A DNA stretch of 64,000 nt from Sphingomonas sp. LHG3406-1. GTDB taxonomy: Bacteria > Pseudomonadota > Alphaproteobacteria > Sphingomonadales > Sphingomonadaceae. The translations under genes were made by a program, and so were the position numbers. The stretch is from the NCBI RefSeq assembly GCF_029637485.1, contig NZ_CP069128.1:372001-436000 (forward strand), read 5' to 3'. The notes under the pieces are model-generated. The model saw only the letters and a program-made list of their open reading frames with translations. It was not told the DNA's origin and did no database searches. Position 1 is the stretch's first letter, and every line of letters starts with the position of its first letter. Shown one piece after another: positions 32,820 to 41,371 of the stretch.

Positions 32820-34088
32820 ATGACCAAGCTTTCCGGCGGCGACGGCAAGAGCACCCTATACTGCAGCTTCTGCGGCAAGTCGCAGCACGAAGTGCGCAAG
32901 CTCATCGCCGGCCCGACCGTCTTCATCTGCGACGAGTGCGTCGAGCTGTGCAACGACATCATCCGCGAGGAATCGAAGTCGGCCCTGGTGAAGACCCGCG
33001 ACGGCGTTCCGACCCCGTCCGAGATCTGCAAGGTGCTGGACGATTATGTGATCGGCCAGCAGCGGGCCAAGCGCGTCCTCTCGGTTGCCGTGCACAACCA
33101 CTACAAGCGCCTGAACCATGGCGCGAAGAGCGGCGCCGAGGTCGAACTCGCCAAGTCGAACATCCTGCTGATCGGGCCGACCGGCTGCGGCAAGACGCTG
33201 CTCGCGCAGACATTGGCGCGCATCCTCGACGTGCCCTTCACCATGGCCGACGCCACGACCCTCACCGAGGCCGGCTATGTCGGCGAGGATGTCGAGAACA
33301 TCATCCTCAAGCTGCTCCAGGCCTCGGACTATAATGTCGAGAAGGCGCAGCGCGGGATCGTCTACATCGACGAGATCGACAAGATCAGCCGCAAGTCGGA
33401 CAATCCCTCCATCACCCGCGACGTGTCGGGCGAGGGCGTTCAGCAGGCCCTGCTGAAGCTGATGGAAGGCACCACCGCCTCCGTGCCTCCGCAGGGCGGG
33501 CGCAAGCATCCGCAGCAGGAATTCCTCCAGGTCGATACGACCAACATCCTGTTCATCTGCGGCGGCGCCTTCTCCGGGCTCGAAAAGATCATCGGCGACC
33601 GCCTTCAGGGCAAGTCGATCGGCTTCGGCGCGCATGTCGCCGGCCCCGACGAGCGCAAGACCGGCCAGGTGCTCAAGAATTGCGAGCCGGAGGATCTGCT
33701 GAAGTTCGGCCTCATCCCCGAATTCATCGGCCGCCTGCCGGTCATCGCAACGCTCGAGGATCTGGACGAGACCGCGCTGGTCAAGATCCTGGTCGAGCCG
33801 AAGAATGCGCTGGTGAAGCAATATTCCAAGCTGTTCGACATGGAGGATGTCGAACTGGCCTTCTCGGAAGATGCCTTGTCGGCGGTCGCCCGCAAGGCGA
33901 TCGAGCGCAAGACCGGCGCCCGCGGCCTGCGGTCGATCCTCGAAGCGATCCTGCTCGACACCATGTTCGACCTGCCCGGCATGGACGGCGTCGAGAAGGT
34001 CCATGTCGACAAGGACGTGGTCGACGGCCGCAAGGAGCCCGTCCGGGTCTATGCGAACCGCGAAGCCAAGGACGACGCGGCGGCCTGA
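32820..34088 (+). CDS. clpX: ATP-dependent Clp protease ATP-binding subunit ClpX
   Basis: 422 aa from ATG 32820; AAGGA stands seven bases upstream, and the N terminus [20 protein letters not shown] is the familiar ClpX start. The zinc-binding C4 domain uses Cys15, 18, 37 and 40. The AAA+ module follows: [17 protein letters not shown]alker A near 118-134, the pore loop GYVGEDVEN, Walker [10 protein letters not shown], sensor regions and the ClpP-docking IGF loop (SIGFGAHV). Full length for the family. ClpX unfolds substrates for ClpP. Here clpP is not adjacent, unlike the common clpP-clpX order. A cruciform-type repeat follows the gene. Confidence 0.97.
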   Translation: MTKLSGGDGKSTLYCSFCGKSQHEVRKLIAGPTVFICDECVELCNDIIREESKSALVKTRDGVPTPSEICKVLDDYVIGQQRAKRVLSVAVHNHYKRLNHGAKSGAEVELAKSNILLIGPTGCGKTLLAQTLARILDVPFTMADATTLTEAGYVGEDVENIILKLLQASDYNVEKAQRGIVYIDEIDKISRKSDNPSITRDVSGEGVQQALLKLMEGTTASVPPQGGRKHPQQEFLQVDTTNILFICGGAFSGLEKIIGDRLQGKSIGFGAHVAGPDERKTGQVLKNCEPEDLLKFGLIPEFIGRLPVIATLEDLDETALVKILVEPKNALVKQYSKLFDMEDVELAFSEDALSAVARKAIERKTGARGLRSILEAILLDTMFDLPGMDGVEKVHVDKDVVDGRKEPVRVYANREAKDDAAA

Positions 34089-34109
34089 CGATTGGGAAGG
34101 GAAGTTGAG

Positions 34110-34193
34110 GTCACCCCGGGGCTCGACCCGGGGTCCCGCTTCTTCCTTTCGCTCCAGCAAGCAAGCGGGATCCCGGATCAGGTCCGGGATGAC
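34110..34193. repeat. paired inverted GTCATCCCGG-type intergenic repeat after clpX
   Basis: Left arm 34110-34141 (GTCACCCCGGGGCTCGACCC... CCCGCTT) and right arm 34163-34193, the reverse complement of a near-identical sequence (AAGCGGGATCCCGGATCAGG...). Each arm also holds an internal palindrome. A further single arm of the same family lies at 56621-56650. It can form a long hairpin and may end the clpX message. Confidence 0.75.
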
Positions 34194-34341
34194 GGTTGAA
34201 ACTGGTCCCACCTTCCGCTAAGCGCCACCCGTCATTCCCGTGACACACCATCGATGAGCGCCTTACGGGGCACGCTGGCCGGCGAGGTTTCGCCCGCCGG
34301 CGGTTTGCGCTTTGCGTTCGTCGAGATGGAGTAGGTTGTTT

Positions 34342-35808
34342 ATGTTCGAGACCCTCAGCGACCGCCTCGGCGGCGTGTTCGACAAGCTTCGGGGGCGCGG
34401 TGCGCTCAATGAGGCCGACGTGCGCGCGGCCATGCGCGAGGTGCGCGTGGCGCTGCTCGAAGCCGATGTCGCCCTTCCGGTCGCCCGCGAGTTCGTCGAC
34501 AAGGCGACCGAGCGCGCCGTCGGCCAGGAAGTCCTGCGCTCGGTCACGCCGGGCCAGCAGGTCGTCAAGATCGTCAATGACGCACTGGTCGAGATGCTTG
34601 GGGCCGAGGGCGCCGATCTCGAACTCGCCGTCACCCCGCCCGCCGTCATCATGATGGTCGGCCTGCAGGGTTCGGGCAAGACGACCTCGACCGCCAAGCT
34701 CGCCAAGCGCCTGACCGAGAAGGACCGCAAGAAGGTCCTGATGGCGTCGCTCGACGTTGCCCGCCCGGCGGCGCAGGAGCAGCTCGCCGTGCTCGGGCGC
34801 CAGGCCAATGTCGACACGCTCCCGATCGTCCCCGGCCAGTCCCCGGTCGACATCGCCAAGCGCGCGCTCCAGTCGGCGCGCCTCCAGGGCTATGACGTCC
34901 TGCTGCTCGACACTGCCGGCCGTCTCCACGTCGACGACAGCCTGATGGGCGAGATGAAGGCGGTCGCCGAGGTGAGCCGCCCGGCCGAGACATTGCTGGT
35001 CGTCGACAGCCTGACCGGCCAGGACGCCGTCAACGTCGCCAAGGGCTTCGGCGGGCAGATCGACCTTACCGGCGTCATCCTCACCCGCATGGACGGCGAC
35101 GCGCGCGGCGGCGCGGCTTTGTCGATGCGCGCCGTCACCGGCAAGCCGATCAAGTTCGCCGGCACCGGCGAGGGCCTCGACGCGATCGAGCCGTTCCACC
35201 CGAGCCGGGTCGCCGGCCGGATCCTCGGCATGGGCGACGTCGTCAGCCTGGTCGAGCGAGCGGCCGAGACGATCAAGGTCGAGGAAGCCGAGGCGCTCGC
35301 GGCCAAGATGGCCAAGGGCAAGTTCGACCTCGACGACCTTCGCATGCAGCTCGCCCAGATGCAGCGCATGGGCGGCCTTGGCGCGCTCGCCGGCATGATG
35401 CCGGGCCTGAAGGGCATGAAGGGCGCGATGGAGAAGGCGCAGGACGGCAAGGCGCTGGTCCACCTCGAGGCCATGCTGTCGTCGATGACCCCGACCGAGC
35501 GGGCCAAGCCCGGCCTGATCAACGCCAAGCGCAAGATCCGCATCGCCAAGGGCGCCGGGCGCACCGTCCAGGACGTCAACAAGCTCCTGAAGATGCATCA
35601 GGAAATGGAAGGCGCGATGAAGCGCCTCAAGAAGATGGGCGGCCTCGGCAAGCTCGCTGCCATGTTCGGCAAGGGCGGGCTCGAGGGCGCGATGGGCGGG
35701 CTCCTTCCCGGCGCGACGCCCGGCGGCATGCCCGGCCTCCCCGGGCTGCCCGGCGGCAGCTCACCTTTCGGCCTCCCTCCGGGCGGCGACAAGTTCGGCA
35801 AGAAATAA
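34342..35808 (+). CDS. ffh: signal recognition particle protein Ffh
   Basis: 488 aa from ATG 34342. The N domain helix bundle (about 1-95) is followed by the GTPase G domain with MVGLQGSGKTTSTAKLAKRL (about 107-126), LLDTAGRLHVDD, TRMDGDARGG and the closing GMGD-VV motif. The Met-rich M domain (about 320-435: KFDLDDLRMQLAQMQRMGGL, TPTERAKPGLINAKRKIRIA) binds 4.5S RNA and signal sequences. A Gly/Pro/Leu-rich tail (PGATPGGMPGLPGLPGGSS) lengthens it beyond the usual 450 residues. It targets nascent membrane proteins to FtsY and SecYEG. It is followed by rpsP after 27 bp, the common ffh-rpsP-rimM order. Confidence 0.97.
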   Translation: MFETLSDRLGGVFDKLRGRGALNEADVRAAMREVRVALLEADVALPVAREFVDKATERAVGQEVLRSVTPGQQVVKIVNDALVEMLGAEGADLELAVTPPAVIMMVGLQGSGKTTSTAKLAKRLTEKDRKKVLMASLDVARPAAQEQLAVLGRQANVDTLPIVPGQSPVDIAKRALQSARLQGYDVLLLDTAGRLHVDDSLMGEMKAVAEVSRPAETLLVVDSLTGQDAVNVAKGFGGQIDLTGVILTRMDGDARGGAALSMRAVTGKPIKFAGTGEGLDAIEPFHPSRVAGRILGMGDVVSLVERAAETIKVEEAEALAAKMAKGKFDLDDLRMQLAQMQRMGGLGALAGMMPGLKGMKGAMEKAQDGKALVHLEAMLSSMTPTERAKPGLINAKRKIRIAKGAGRTVQDVNKLLKMHQEMEGAMKRLKKMGGLGKLAAMFGKGGLEGAMGGLLPGATPGGMPGLPGLPGGSSPFGLPPGGDKFGKK

Positions 35809-35835
35809 CAGAGACTTCAAGGAAGGAATGAACAA

Positions 35836-36375
35836 ATGGCAGTAGCAATTCGCCTCGCTCGTGGCGGCTCCAAGAAGCGTCCTTATTACCGCGTCGTCGT
35901 GGCCGACAGCCGCAACGCCCGTGACGGCCGCTTCATCGAGAAGGTCGGCACCTACAACCCGCTGCTGGCGAAGGATTCGCCCGAGCGCGTCAAGCTCGAC
36001 GCCGACCGCATCTCGCATTGGCTGAGCGTCGGCGCGCAGCCGACCGACCGCGTCGCCCGCTTCCTCGATGCCGCCGGAATCAAGGAGCGCGCCGCCCGCA
36101 ACAACCCGAACAAGGGTGTCCCGGGCGAGAAGGCCAAGGAGCGCGCCGAGGAGCGTGCGTCGAAGGCCGCCGAGGCCGCCGAGGCCGCTGCCGCCGCCGC
36201 GGCCGAGCCGGCCCCGGCCGAAGAGCCCGCCGCTGAGGAGGCTCCGGCCGCTGCTGAGGCCCCGGCCGAGGAGGCTCCGGCTGCCGAGGACGTCAGCGCC
36301 CCGACCCAGCCCGAGCCGGCTGAAGGCTCGGACGAAGCCGCCCCGGCCGAAGGCGCCGAGAAGGCGGAAGGCTAA
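35836..36375 (+). CDS. rpsP: 30S ribosomal protein S16 with long acidic C-terminal extension
   Basis: 179 aa from ATG 35836; AGGAA lies upstream. The first 80-85 residues are canonical S16 ([20 protein letters not shown], then [11 protein letters not shown] and [20 protein letters not shown]). The rest, about 95 residues, is an Ala/Glu/Pro-rich disordered extension ([20 protein letters not shown]) roughly doubling the usual 80-90 aa length. Similar low-complexity tails occur in some alphaproteobacterial S16 proteins. It is essential for 30S assembly and sits in the cluster with ffh and rimM. Confidence 0.96.
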   Translation: MAVAIRLARGGSKKRPYYRVVVADSRNARDGRFIEKVGTYNPLLAKDSPERVKLDADRISHWLSVGAQPTDRVARFLDAAGIKERAARNNPNKGVPGEKAKERAEERASKAAEAAEAAAAAAAEPAPAEEPAAEEAPAAAEAPAEEAPAAEDVSAPTQPEPAEGSDEAAPAEGAEKAEG

Positions 36376-36380
36376 GGCTC

Positions 36381-36459
36381 GTCCCCTCGACTTCGTTCGG
36401 CACGAACGGTGGAACGGCCTGGTCCTTCCCCGTTCCTGTCGAGCGAATTCGGGATGGTC
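36381..36459. repeat. inverted repeat between rpsP and rimM
   Basis: Left arm 36381-36409 (GTCCCCTCGACTTCGTTCGG...) and right arm 36430-36459 (CCGTTCCTGTCGAGCGAATT...) are imperfect reverse complements, a second intergenic repeat family distinct from that after clpX. It separates rpsP from rimM and may attenuate read-through. Confidence 0.65.
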
Positions 36460-36464
36460 ATTGT

Positions 36465-36947
36465 ATGACAACCCGCGTCACCCTCGCCGCCATCGCCGGC
36501 GCCCATGGCGTCCGCGGCGAGGTGCGCCTCAAGCTGTTCACCGACAGCCTTGCCGGACTTGCCGCGCATGACCGCGTGCTTGTCGACGGCACGCCGCGCC
36601 GCCTGCTCCATGTCGGCGGGACCGCCAAGAGCCCGACCGCGCGCCTCGAAGGCATCGCCGACCGCAATGCCGCCGAAGCCCTCCGCGGCACCCTCATCGA
36701 GGTTGAGCGTGACGCCTTGCCGCCGCTCGGGCCGGACGAATATTACCACGCCGACCTGATCGGCCTCGACTGCGTCGACGGGCAGGGCACGCTCCACGGC
36801 AAGGTCGCCGCCGTCGAGAATTACGGGGCAGGGGACCTGCTCGACGTCGAACTCCCCACGGGCAAGCGCGCGCTCATTCCCTTCAGGCCCGGCATCGCCG
36901 ATCTCGAAGACGGCCGCATCCGCCTCGATCCCGCGTTTCTCGCCTGA
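36465..36947 (+). CDS. rimM: ribosome maturation factor RimM
   Basis: 160 aa from ATG 36465. The N-terminal RimM barrel (about 4-80: VTLAAIAGAHGVRGEVRLKL, then LEGIADRNAAEALRGTLIEV) is followed by the PRC-barrel-like part (about 88-155: DEYYHADLIGLDCVDGQGTL and ALIPFRPGIADLEDGRIRLD). It binds S19 and helps mature the 30S head. Length is normal. In most relatives the next genes are trmD and rplS; here a chemotaxis operon begins 70 bp later, so this ribosomal cluster has been split. Confidence 0.95.
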   Translation: MTTRVTLAAIAGAHGVRGEVRLKLFTDSLAGLAAHDRVLVDGTPRRLLHVGGTAKSPTARLEGIADRNAAEALRGTLIEVERDALPPLGPDEYYHADLIGLDCVDGQGTLHGKVAAVENYGAGDLLDVELPTGKRALIPFRPGIADLEDGRIRLDPAFLA

Positions 36948-37017
36948 GCGCCCCACTAACGCGCTCTTAACCCTCCGCCCGCTAACGCAGTCCGGCACAG
37001 CGTAGCGAAGTGGGGCC

Positions 37018-39372
37018 ATGGACGATCTGATTGCCGATTTCGTCTCCGAATGCCGGGACATGCTGGAAAGCCTCGGCGGCGAGATCGTCGCGTGGGAGGC
37101 GGCGCCGCAGGACAAGGCCCGCCTCGACAGCATTTTCCGCTTCGTCCACACGGTGAAGGGCAATTGCGGCTTCTTCGACTTTCCGCGCCTGGAAGCGCTC
37201 AGCCACGCGGCCGAGGACGCCCTGGCCGATGTCCGCGCCGGCCGCCGCCAGCCCGATCCTGCCCTCGTCAGCGCCGTCCTCGCCATCATCGACCGGATCG
37301 GCGAGATGGTCGAACTGATCGCCGCCGGATCCGCCATCCCGCAGGGCGATGACAGCGACCTCACCGAGGCCCTGAAGCCCGGCGCCGAGCCGGCCGCGCC
37401 CGCAGCACCGGTGGCCGCCGTCGGCAACCCCGTTGCCAGCGCCTTCGGCAACGGCGCCGCCCCGCGCACCATCCGCCTGTCGGTCGACCTCCTCGACCGC
37501 ATGATGAGCGGAGTCTCCGACCTCGTCCTTGCCCGCAACGAACTCGCCCGCCGCCTCCGCGACACCAGCACCGACGTCGCGGTCGATAGCGCCTTCGAGC
37601 GGATGAGCGGGATCATCGCCGAGATGCGCGACGCCATCACCCGCACCCGCATGCAGCGCATCGAGAGCCTGTTCGTCGGCATCCCCCGGATGGTCCGCGA
37701 CCTTTCCGCCGAGCTCGGCCGCCAGGTCATGGTCGACATCGACGGCGGCGACGTCGAACTGGACCGCGAGATGATCGAGATGATCCGCGATCCGCTGACG
37801 CATATCGTCCGCAACGCGGTGGACCATGGCATCGAGCCGCCGGCCGAGCGCCTGAAGGCCGGCAAGCGCGAGATCGGCCTGCTCAGCGTCTCCGCCCGCC
37901 AGTCGGGCAACCAGATCCTCATCGACATCATCGACGACGGCCGCGGCATCGATGGCAGGAAGCTCGTCGCCAAGGCCCTCGACGCCGGCCTGATGGAGCG
38001 CGAGGAGGCCATGCGCCTGTCCCCGCGCGAGCAGCTCCACCTCATCTTCGAAGCCGGCCTGTCCACCGCCACGTCGGTCACCAACGTGTCCGGGCGCGGG
38101 GTCGGAATGGACGTCGTGCGCTCCAACGTCGAGCGCATCGGCGGCATCGTCGAGGTGGATTCCAAGCTTGGGCAGGGGACGCGCATGACGCTCCGCGTTC
38201 CGCTCACCCTGACCATCATCCCGGCGCTCACCGTCTCCATCGGCAGCCAGCATTTCGCCATTCCGCGGGTCGCCATTGAGGAGATCGTCCGGGCCGGCGG
38301 CGAAAGCGTCACGCTGTCCGAACTTGGCGGCGCCGGAATCGTCACCATCCGTGGCCGCCGCGTGCCCGAGATCGTCCTCGCCGACCTGCTCGGACTGCCG
38401 AGCGCGCTTCCCGACACCGAGCGCACCTTGATTGTGCTCAAGCCCGCCGGCGGCGACGTCTATGCGCTGAGCGTCGACCGGGTCCACGACCATGAGGAAC
38501 TGGTCGTGAAGCCCGCCGCGCCCGCGGTCATGGCGACCGGCATCTATGCCGGCACCACGCTTGCCGACGACGGCTCGCCCATCCTTCTGTTCGACCCGGC
38601 CGGCCTGGCCCGGGTCGGCGGCGTCCGCTTCGAGGTGCAGGAGCGCAGCATCCGCCTGATCGAGGACGGCAACGGCGCAGCCGTGGCGGAAGACGCCACG
38701 CCGGTTCTCCTCTTCCGCGATCTCCACGGCGCCCGCCGCGCCATCCGCCTCGGCGTGGTGGACCGGATCGAGGAAGTGCCGGGAAGCGCCGTCGGCATGG
38801 GCGCCGGCCGCATGCGCGTGCAGCTCGGCGACGACATTCTTCCGCTCGAAGGCCTGGCCAGCCCGCCCGCCGCCGACGAAAAGGTGCGCCTGTTCCGCCT
38901 CAGCGACGGCAGGGTCCAGCTCGGCCTCGCCTTCCGCGAGGTGATCGACCTCGATGCCATCGCCGACGTCATCATCCCGGCCGACGGGCCCGGGCCGGTC
39001 GAGGGCGTGACCCTGGTCGCCGGCGAGCCGGCCGAGCTGGTCGACGCCCACTGGCTGTTCGCCGGTGCCAGCCGGATCACGACCGCCGAGACCGCGCTTC
39101 CGGTCTGCCGCCTCGACCTTGCCGATCCCTGGGTCCGCAACATGCTCCGTCCGATCGTCGAGGCCGCCGGCTACCGGGTCGTGCCCGCCGAATCCGAGGG
39201 CGATGCCGACCTCGCCATCGCCTGGGTCGGAAGCAAGCCGCCGCCGGGCGCGGGGAGGACCCTCTTCCTCAGCCCCGATGCCGAGGGCGCCGCCAACGAG
39301 AACCACATCTACCGCTACGATCGCGCCGGCCTGCTCGTCGCCTTGCGCGACGCTGCCCGGGGGAGGGGCTGA
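37018..39372 (+). CDS. cheA: chemotaxis histidine kinase CheA, with two CheW-like domains and a REC-like tail
   Basis: 784 aa from ATG 37018. The P1/Hpt domain has phospho-accepting His44 (FVHTVKGNCGFF). A Pro/Ala linker replaces the P2 CheY-binding domain. The P3 dimerisation helices (about 146-215) are followed by the ATP-binding P4 domain: N box HIVRNAVDHG with His262 and Asn266, the G1 box DDGRGID at about 306, and GRGVGMDVV at about 359. A CheW-like P5 follows (about 395-530). A second CheW-like stretch (about 560-680, VLLFRDLHGARRAIRLGVVD) comes next. Then a receiver-like tail (WVRNMLRPIVEAAGYRVVPA) appears to lack the phospho-acceptor Asp. It should phosphorylate the CheY and CheB encoded downstream. 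No receptor gene is nearby. Confidence 0.94.
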   Translation: MDDLIADFVSECRDMLESLGGEIVAWEAAPQDKARLDSIFRFVHTVKGNCGFFDFPRLEALSHAAEDALADVRAGRRQPDPALVSAVLAIIDRIGEMVELIAAGSAIPQGDDSDLTEALKPGAEPAAPAAPVAAVGNPVASAFGNGAAPRTIRLSVDLLDRMMSGVSDLVLARNELARRLRDTSTDVAVDSAFERMSGIIAEMRDAITRTRMQRIESLFVGIPRMVRDLSAELGRQVMVDIDGGDVELDREMIEMIRDPLTHIVRNAVDHGIEPPAERLKAGKREIGLLSVSARQSGNQILIDIIDDGRGIDGRKLVAKALDAGLMEREEAMRLSPREQLHLIFEAGLSTATSVTNVSGRGVGMDVVRSNVERIGGIVEVDSKLGQGTRMTLRVPLTLTIIPALTVSIGSQHFAIPRVAIEEIVRAGGESVTLSELGGAGIVTIRGRRVPEIVLADLLGLPSALPDTERTLIVLKPAGGDVYALSVDRVHDHEELVVKPAAPAVMATGIYAGTTLADDGSPILLFDPAGLARVGGVRFEVQERSIRLIEDGNGAAVAEDATPVLLFRDLHGARRAIRLGVVDRIEEVPGSAVGMGAGRMRVQLGDDILPLEGLASPPAADEKVRLFRLSDGRVQLGLAFREVIDLDAIADVIIPADGPGPVEGVTLVAGEPAELVDAHWLFAGASRITTAETALPVCRLDLADPWVRNMLRPIVEAAGYRVVPAESEGDADLAIAWVGSKPPPGAGRTLFLSPDAEGAANENHIYRYDRAGLLVALRDAARGRG

Positions 39373-39373
39373 G

Positions 39374-39817
39374 ATGAACGAACTCCTGCTCGTCGTCCGC
39401 ATCGCCGGCCAGCGCGTGGCGATACCGGCCGCCTCGATCGAGAGCGTGGTCGAACTCGACACCCTCATCCCGGTGCCGCGCGCCGCCCAGCACGTCGCCG
39501 GCCTGTCGGCGCTGCGCAGCCGCGTGCTGACCGTCATCTGCTGCCGCCGCTCGCTTGGCCTTGAACAGCTGGACCAGCAGAACGGCATTCTCGAAGCCGC
39601 CGTAACCGAGGTCGACGGCCACCATTATGCGCTGATCGTCGATGGCGTGGAGGACGTGCTCGAAGCCGTCAGCGGTCCCGTGCCCGTACGCGCCGCGATG
39701 AGCGAGGGCTGGGACCGGGTCTCCTCGGGCATGGTCGAGACGGAGGAGGGCGCCCTGCTCCTGATCGATGTCGCCGCCCTCGTCGGCGGCCCCGACCAGG
39801 TCCGCCAGGCGGCTTAG
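39374..39817 (+). CDS. cheW: chemotaxis coupling protein CheW
   Basis: 147 aa from ATG 39374, one base after the cheA stop. A single CheW/SH3-like domain: LLLVVRIAGQRVAIPAASIE, then VVELDTLIPVPRAAQHVAGL, RSRVLTVICCRRSLGL and a closing ALLLIDVAALV. It connects receptors to CheA in signalling arrays. Its proximity to cheA implies co-translation. No MCP gene lies in the window, so its receptor must be encoded elsewhere. Confidence 0.92.
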   Translation: MNELLLVVRIAGQRVAIPAASIESVVELDTLIPVPRAAQHVAGLSALRSRVLTVICCRRSLGLEQLDQQNGILEAAVTEVDGHHYALIVDGVEDVLEAVSGPVPVRAAMSEGWDRVSSGMVETEEGALLLIDVAALVGGPDQVRQAA

Positions 39818-39897
39818 GAGCCCTTTCTTAACGCTTGCCGGCCTAAAGCTTGGCCAACGACTTCAATCCAGAGCCTTTCCGAACGGTGCAAAGCCCC

Positions 39898-40263
39898 ATG
39901 AAGACCTGCCTCATCGTCGACGACTCCAAGGTCATCCGCAAGGTTGCCCGCCACATCCTCGAGACGCTCGAGTTCAGCGTCGAGGAGGCCGGCGACGGCC
40001 GCGAAGCGCTGGAGCGCTGCGAAGCGTCCATGCCCGACGTGGTGCTGCTCGACTGGAACATGCCGGTGATGAGCGGGATGGAATTCCTCAAGCTCCTTCG
40101 CCAGCGTGGCCATGCCGACCAGCCAAAGGTCGTCTTCTGCACCACGGAGAACGACATGGCGCACATCCGCGCCGCGCTCGAGGCCGGTGCCGACGAATAT
40201 GTGATGAAGCCGTTCGACCGCGAGACGCTCCACATCAAGCTCCAGCTCGTCGGCGTCGCCTGA
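39898..40263 (+). CDS. cheY: chemotaxis response regulator CheY
   Basis: 121 aa from ATG 39898. A stand-alone receiver domain with all the key residues: Asp8-Asp9 (IVDDSKVIRKVAR), phospho-acceptor Asp52 (VVLLDWNMPVMSG), Thr82-Thr83 and Lys104 (YVMKPFD). With no output domain it would diffuse to a motor or other target, such as a flagellar switch or pilus component, once phosphorylated by CheA. The ribosome binding site is weak, and a longer start exists upstream at 39850. It is followed by cheB after 10 bp. Confidence 0.93.
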   Translation: MKTCLIVDDSKVIRKVARHILETLEFSVEEAGDGREALERCEASMPDVVLLDWNMPVMSGMEFLKLLRQRGHADQPKVVFCTTENDMAHIRAALEAGADEYVMKPFDRETLHIKLQLVGVA

Positions 40264-40273
40264 GGACCTGACC

Positions 40274-41371
40274 ATGGGCCCGGCGCTCGCCATCAGGAAA
40301 GCGGCGCCATCATCCCTGGCGCCCCGGCCGATCCGGCTGATGATCGTCGATGACTCGATGGTCGCCAGGGCCGTGCTCAGCCGCATGGTGGAGCTTGGCG
40401 GCGGGTTCGAGATCTCCGCCGTCGCCGGCACCGCCGAGGATGCCATCGAAGCGCTCGCCCATGTCACCGTGGACGTCATCCTGCTCGACCTCGAGATGCC
40501 CGGCGCCGGTGGGCTCGACAAACTGCCCGAGATCATCGCCAAGGCCCGCGGCGCGCGCGTGCTGATTGTCTCCAGCCTTGCCGAGGAAGGCGCCGCGGCA
40601 ACCGTCAAGGCGCTGGCCGATGGCGCCGCAGACACCCTGCTGAAGCCCGGCACGGGCCGGTTTCAGGGCCGCTTCGCCGATGTCCTCGTCACCAAGATCC
40701 GCGCCCTCGGCCAGGTCGAATGCACCGGCGACCCAAATCGGCCCACGCTCCCGGCGCCGCTCCAGGCCATGGCCACGGAGGCGCTCTCCCTGATTGCGAT
40801 CGGCGCGTCCACCGGCGGAATCCACGCCCTCGGTCGCTTCTTCGGCGCGCTTCCGGAGGCGACCGGCGCGCCCATCCTCGTCACTCAGCATCTGCCTGTG
40901 CCGTTCATGGACGTGTTCGCCCGCCAGCTGTCGACTGCCGCCAAGCGCCCGGCCCGGATCGCCACCGAGGGCGCACTGCTGGTCGCGGACGAGATCATGA
41001 TTGCACCGGGCGACGCGCATCTCACGGTGGCACGAGCGAACGACCGTCAGCTTCGAATTCGCCTCACCGGCGGCCGCAGCAACAGTGGCTGCCTGCCGAG
41101 CGTCGATCCGATGCTCGACTCCATCGCGAAGTTGAAACTGCCCGGAGCGGTCGCCGTCATCCTGTCCGGCATGGGCCGGGATGGCGTCACCGGTGCCGAA
41201 GCCCTGGTCCGCGCCGGCGGCTCGGTGCTCGTCCAGGACGAGCCGACCAGCGCCGTCTGGGGCATGCCGCGAGCGGTTGCCGAAGCCGGCCTCGCCGCCG
41301 CCATCCTGCCTCCTGAAAAGCTTGCCCGTCGTGTTGCGTCCCGGATTGGCCAGACCCATGCAGATAAGTGA
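40274..41371 (+). CDS. cheB: chemotaxis protein-glutamate methylesterase CheB
   Basis: 365 aa from ATG 40274. The receiver domain (about 20-140) has LMIVDDSMVARAVLSRMVEL and VILLDLEMPGAGG. The methylesterase domain (about 170-360) carries IGASTGGIHALG with the catalytic Ser, TQHLPVPFMDVFARQL with the catalytic His, and LSGMGRDGVTGA with the catalytic Asp. It demethylates or deamidates receptor glutamates when phosphorylated by CheA. An N-terminal 18-residue extension is of unclear use; an inner start is possible. The 3' end overlaps cheR by 14 bases. Confidence 0.94.
   Translation: MGPALAIRKAAPSSLAPRPIRLMIVDDSMVARAVLSRMVELGGGFEISAVAGTAEDAIEALAHVTVDVILLDLEMPGAGGLDKLPEIIAKARGARVLIVSSLAEEGAAATVKALADGAADTLLKPGTGRFQGRFADVLVTKIRALGQVECTGDPNRPTLPAPLQAMATEALSLIAIGASTGGIHALGRFFGALPEATGAPILVTQHLPVPFMDVFARQLSTAAKRPARIATEGALLVADEIMIAPGDAHLTVARANDRQLRIRLTGGRSNSGCLPSVDPMLDSIAKLKLPGAVAVILSGMGRDGVTGAEALVRAGGSVLVQDEPTSAVWGMPRAVAEAGLAAAILPPEKLARRVASRIGQTHADK

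Noticed and set aside
36982..39588. Very long open frame antisense to cheA (over 860 codons)
   Set aside because: It mirrors the codon structure of cheA, whose domains and catalytic residues are clear; GC-rich coding DNA often leaves the antisense frame open. No ribosome binding site or recognisable domain.
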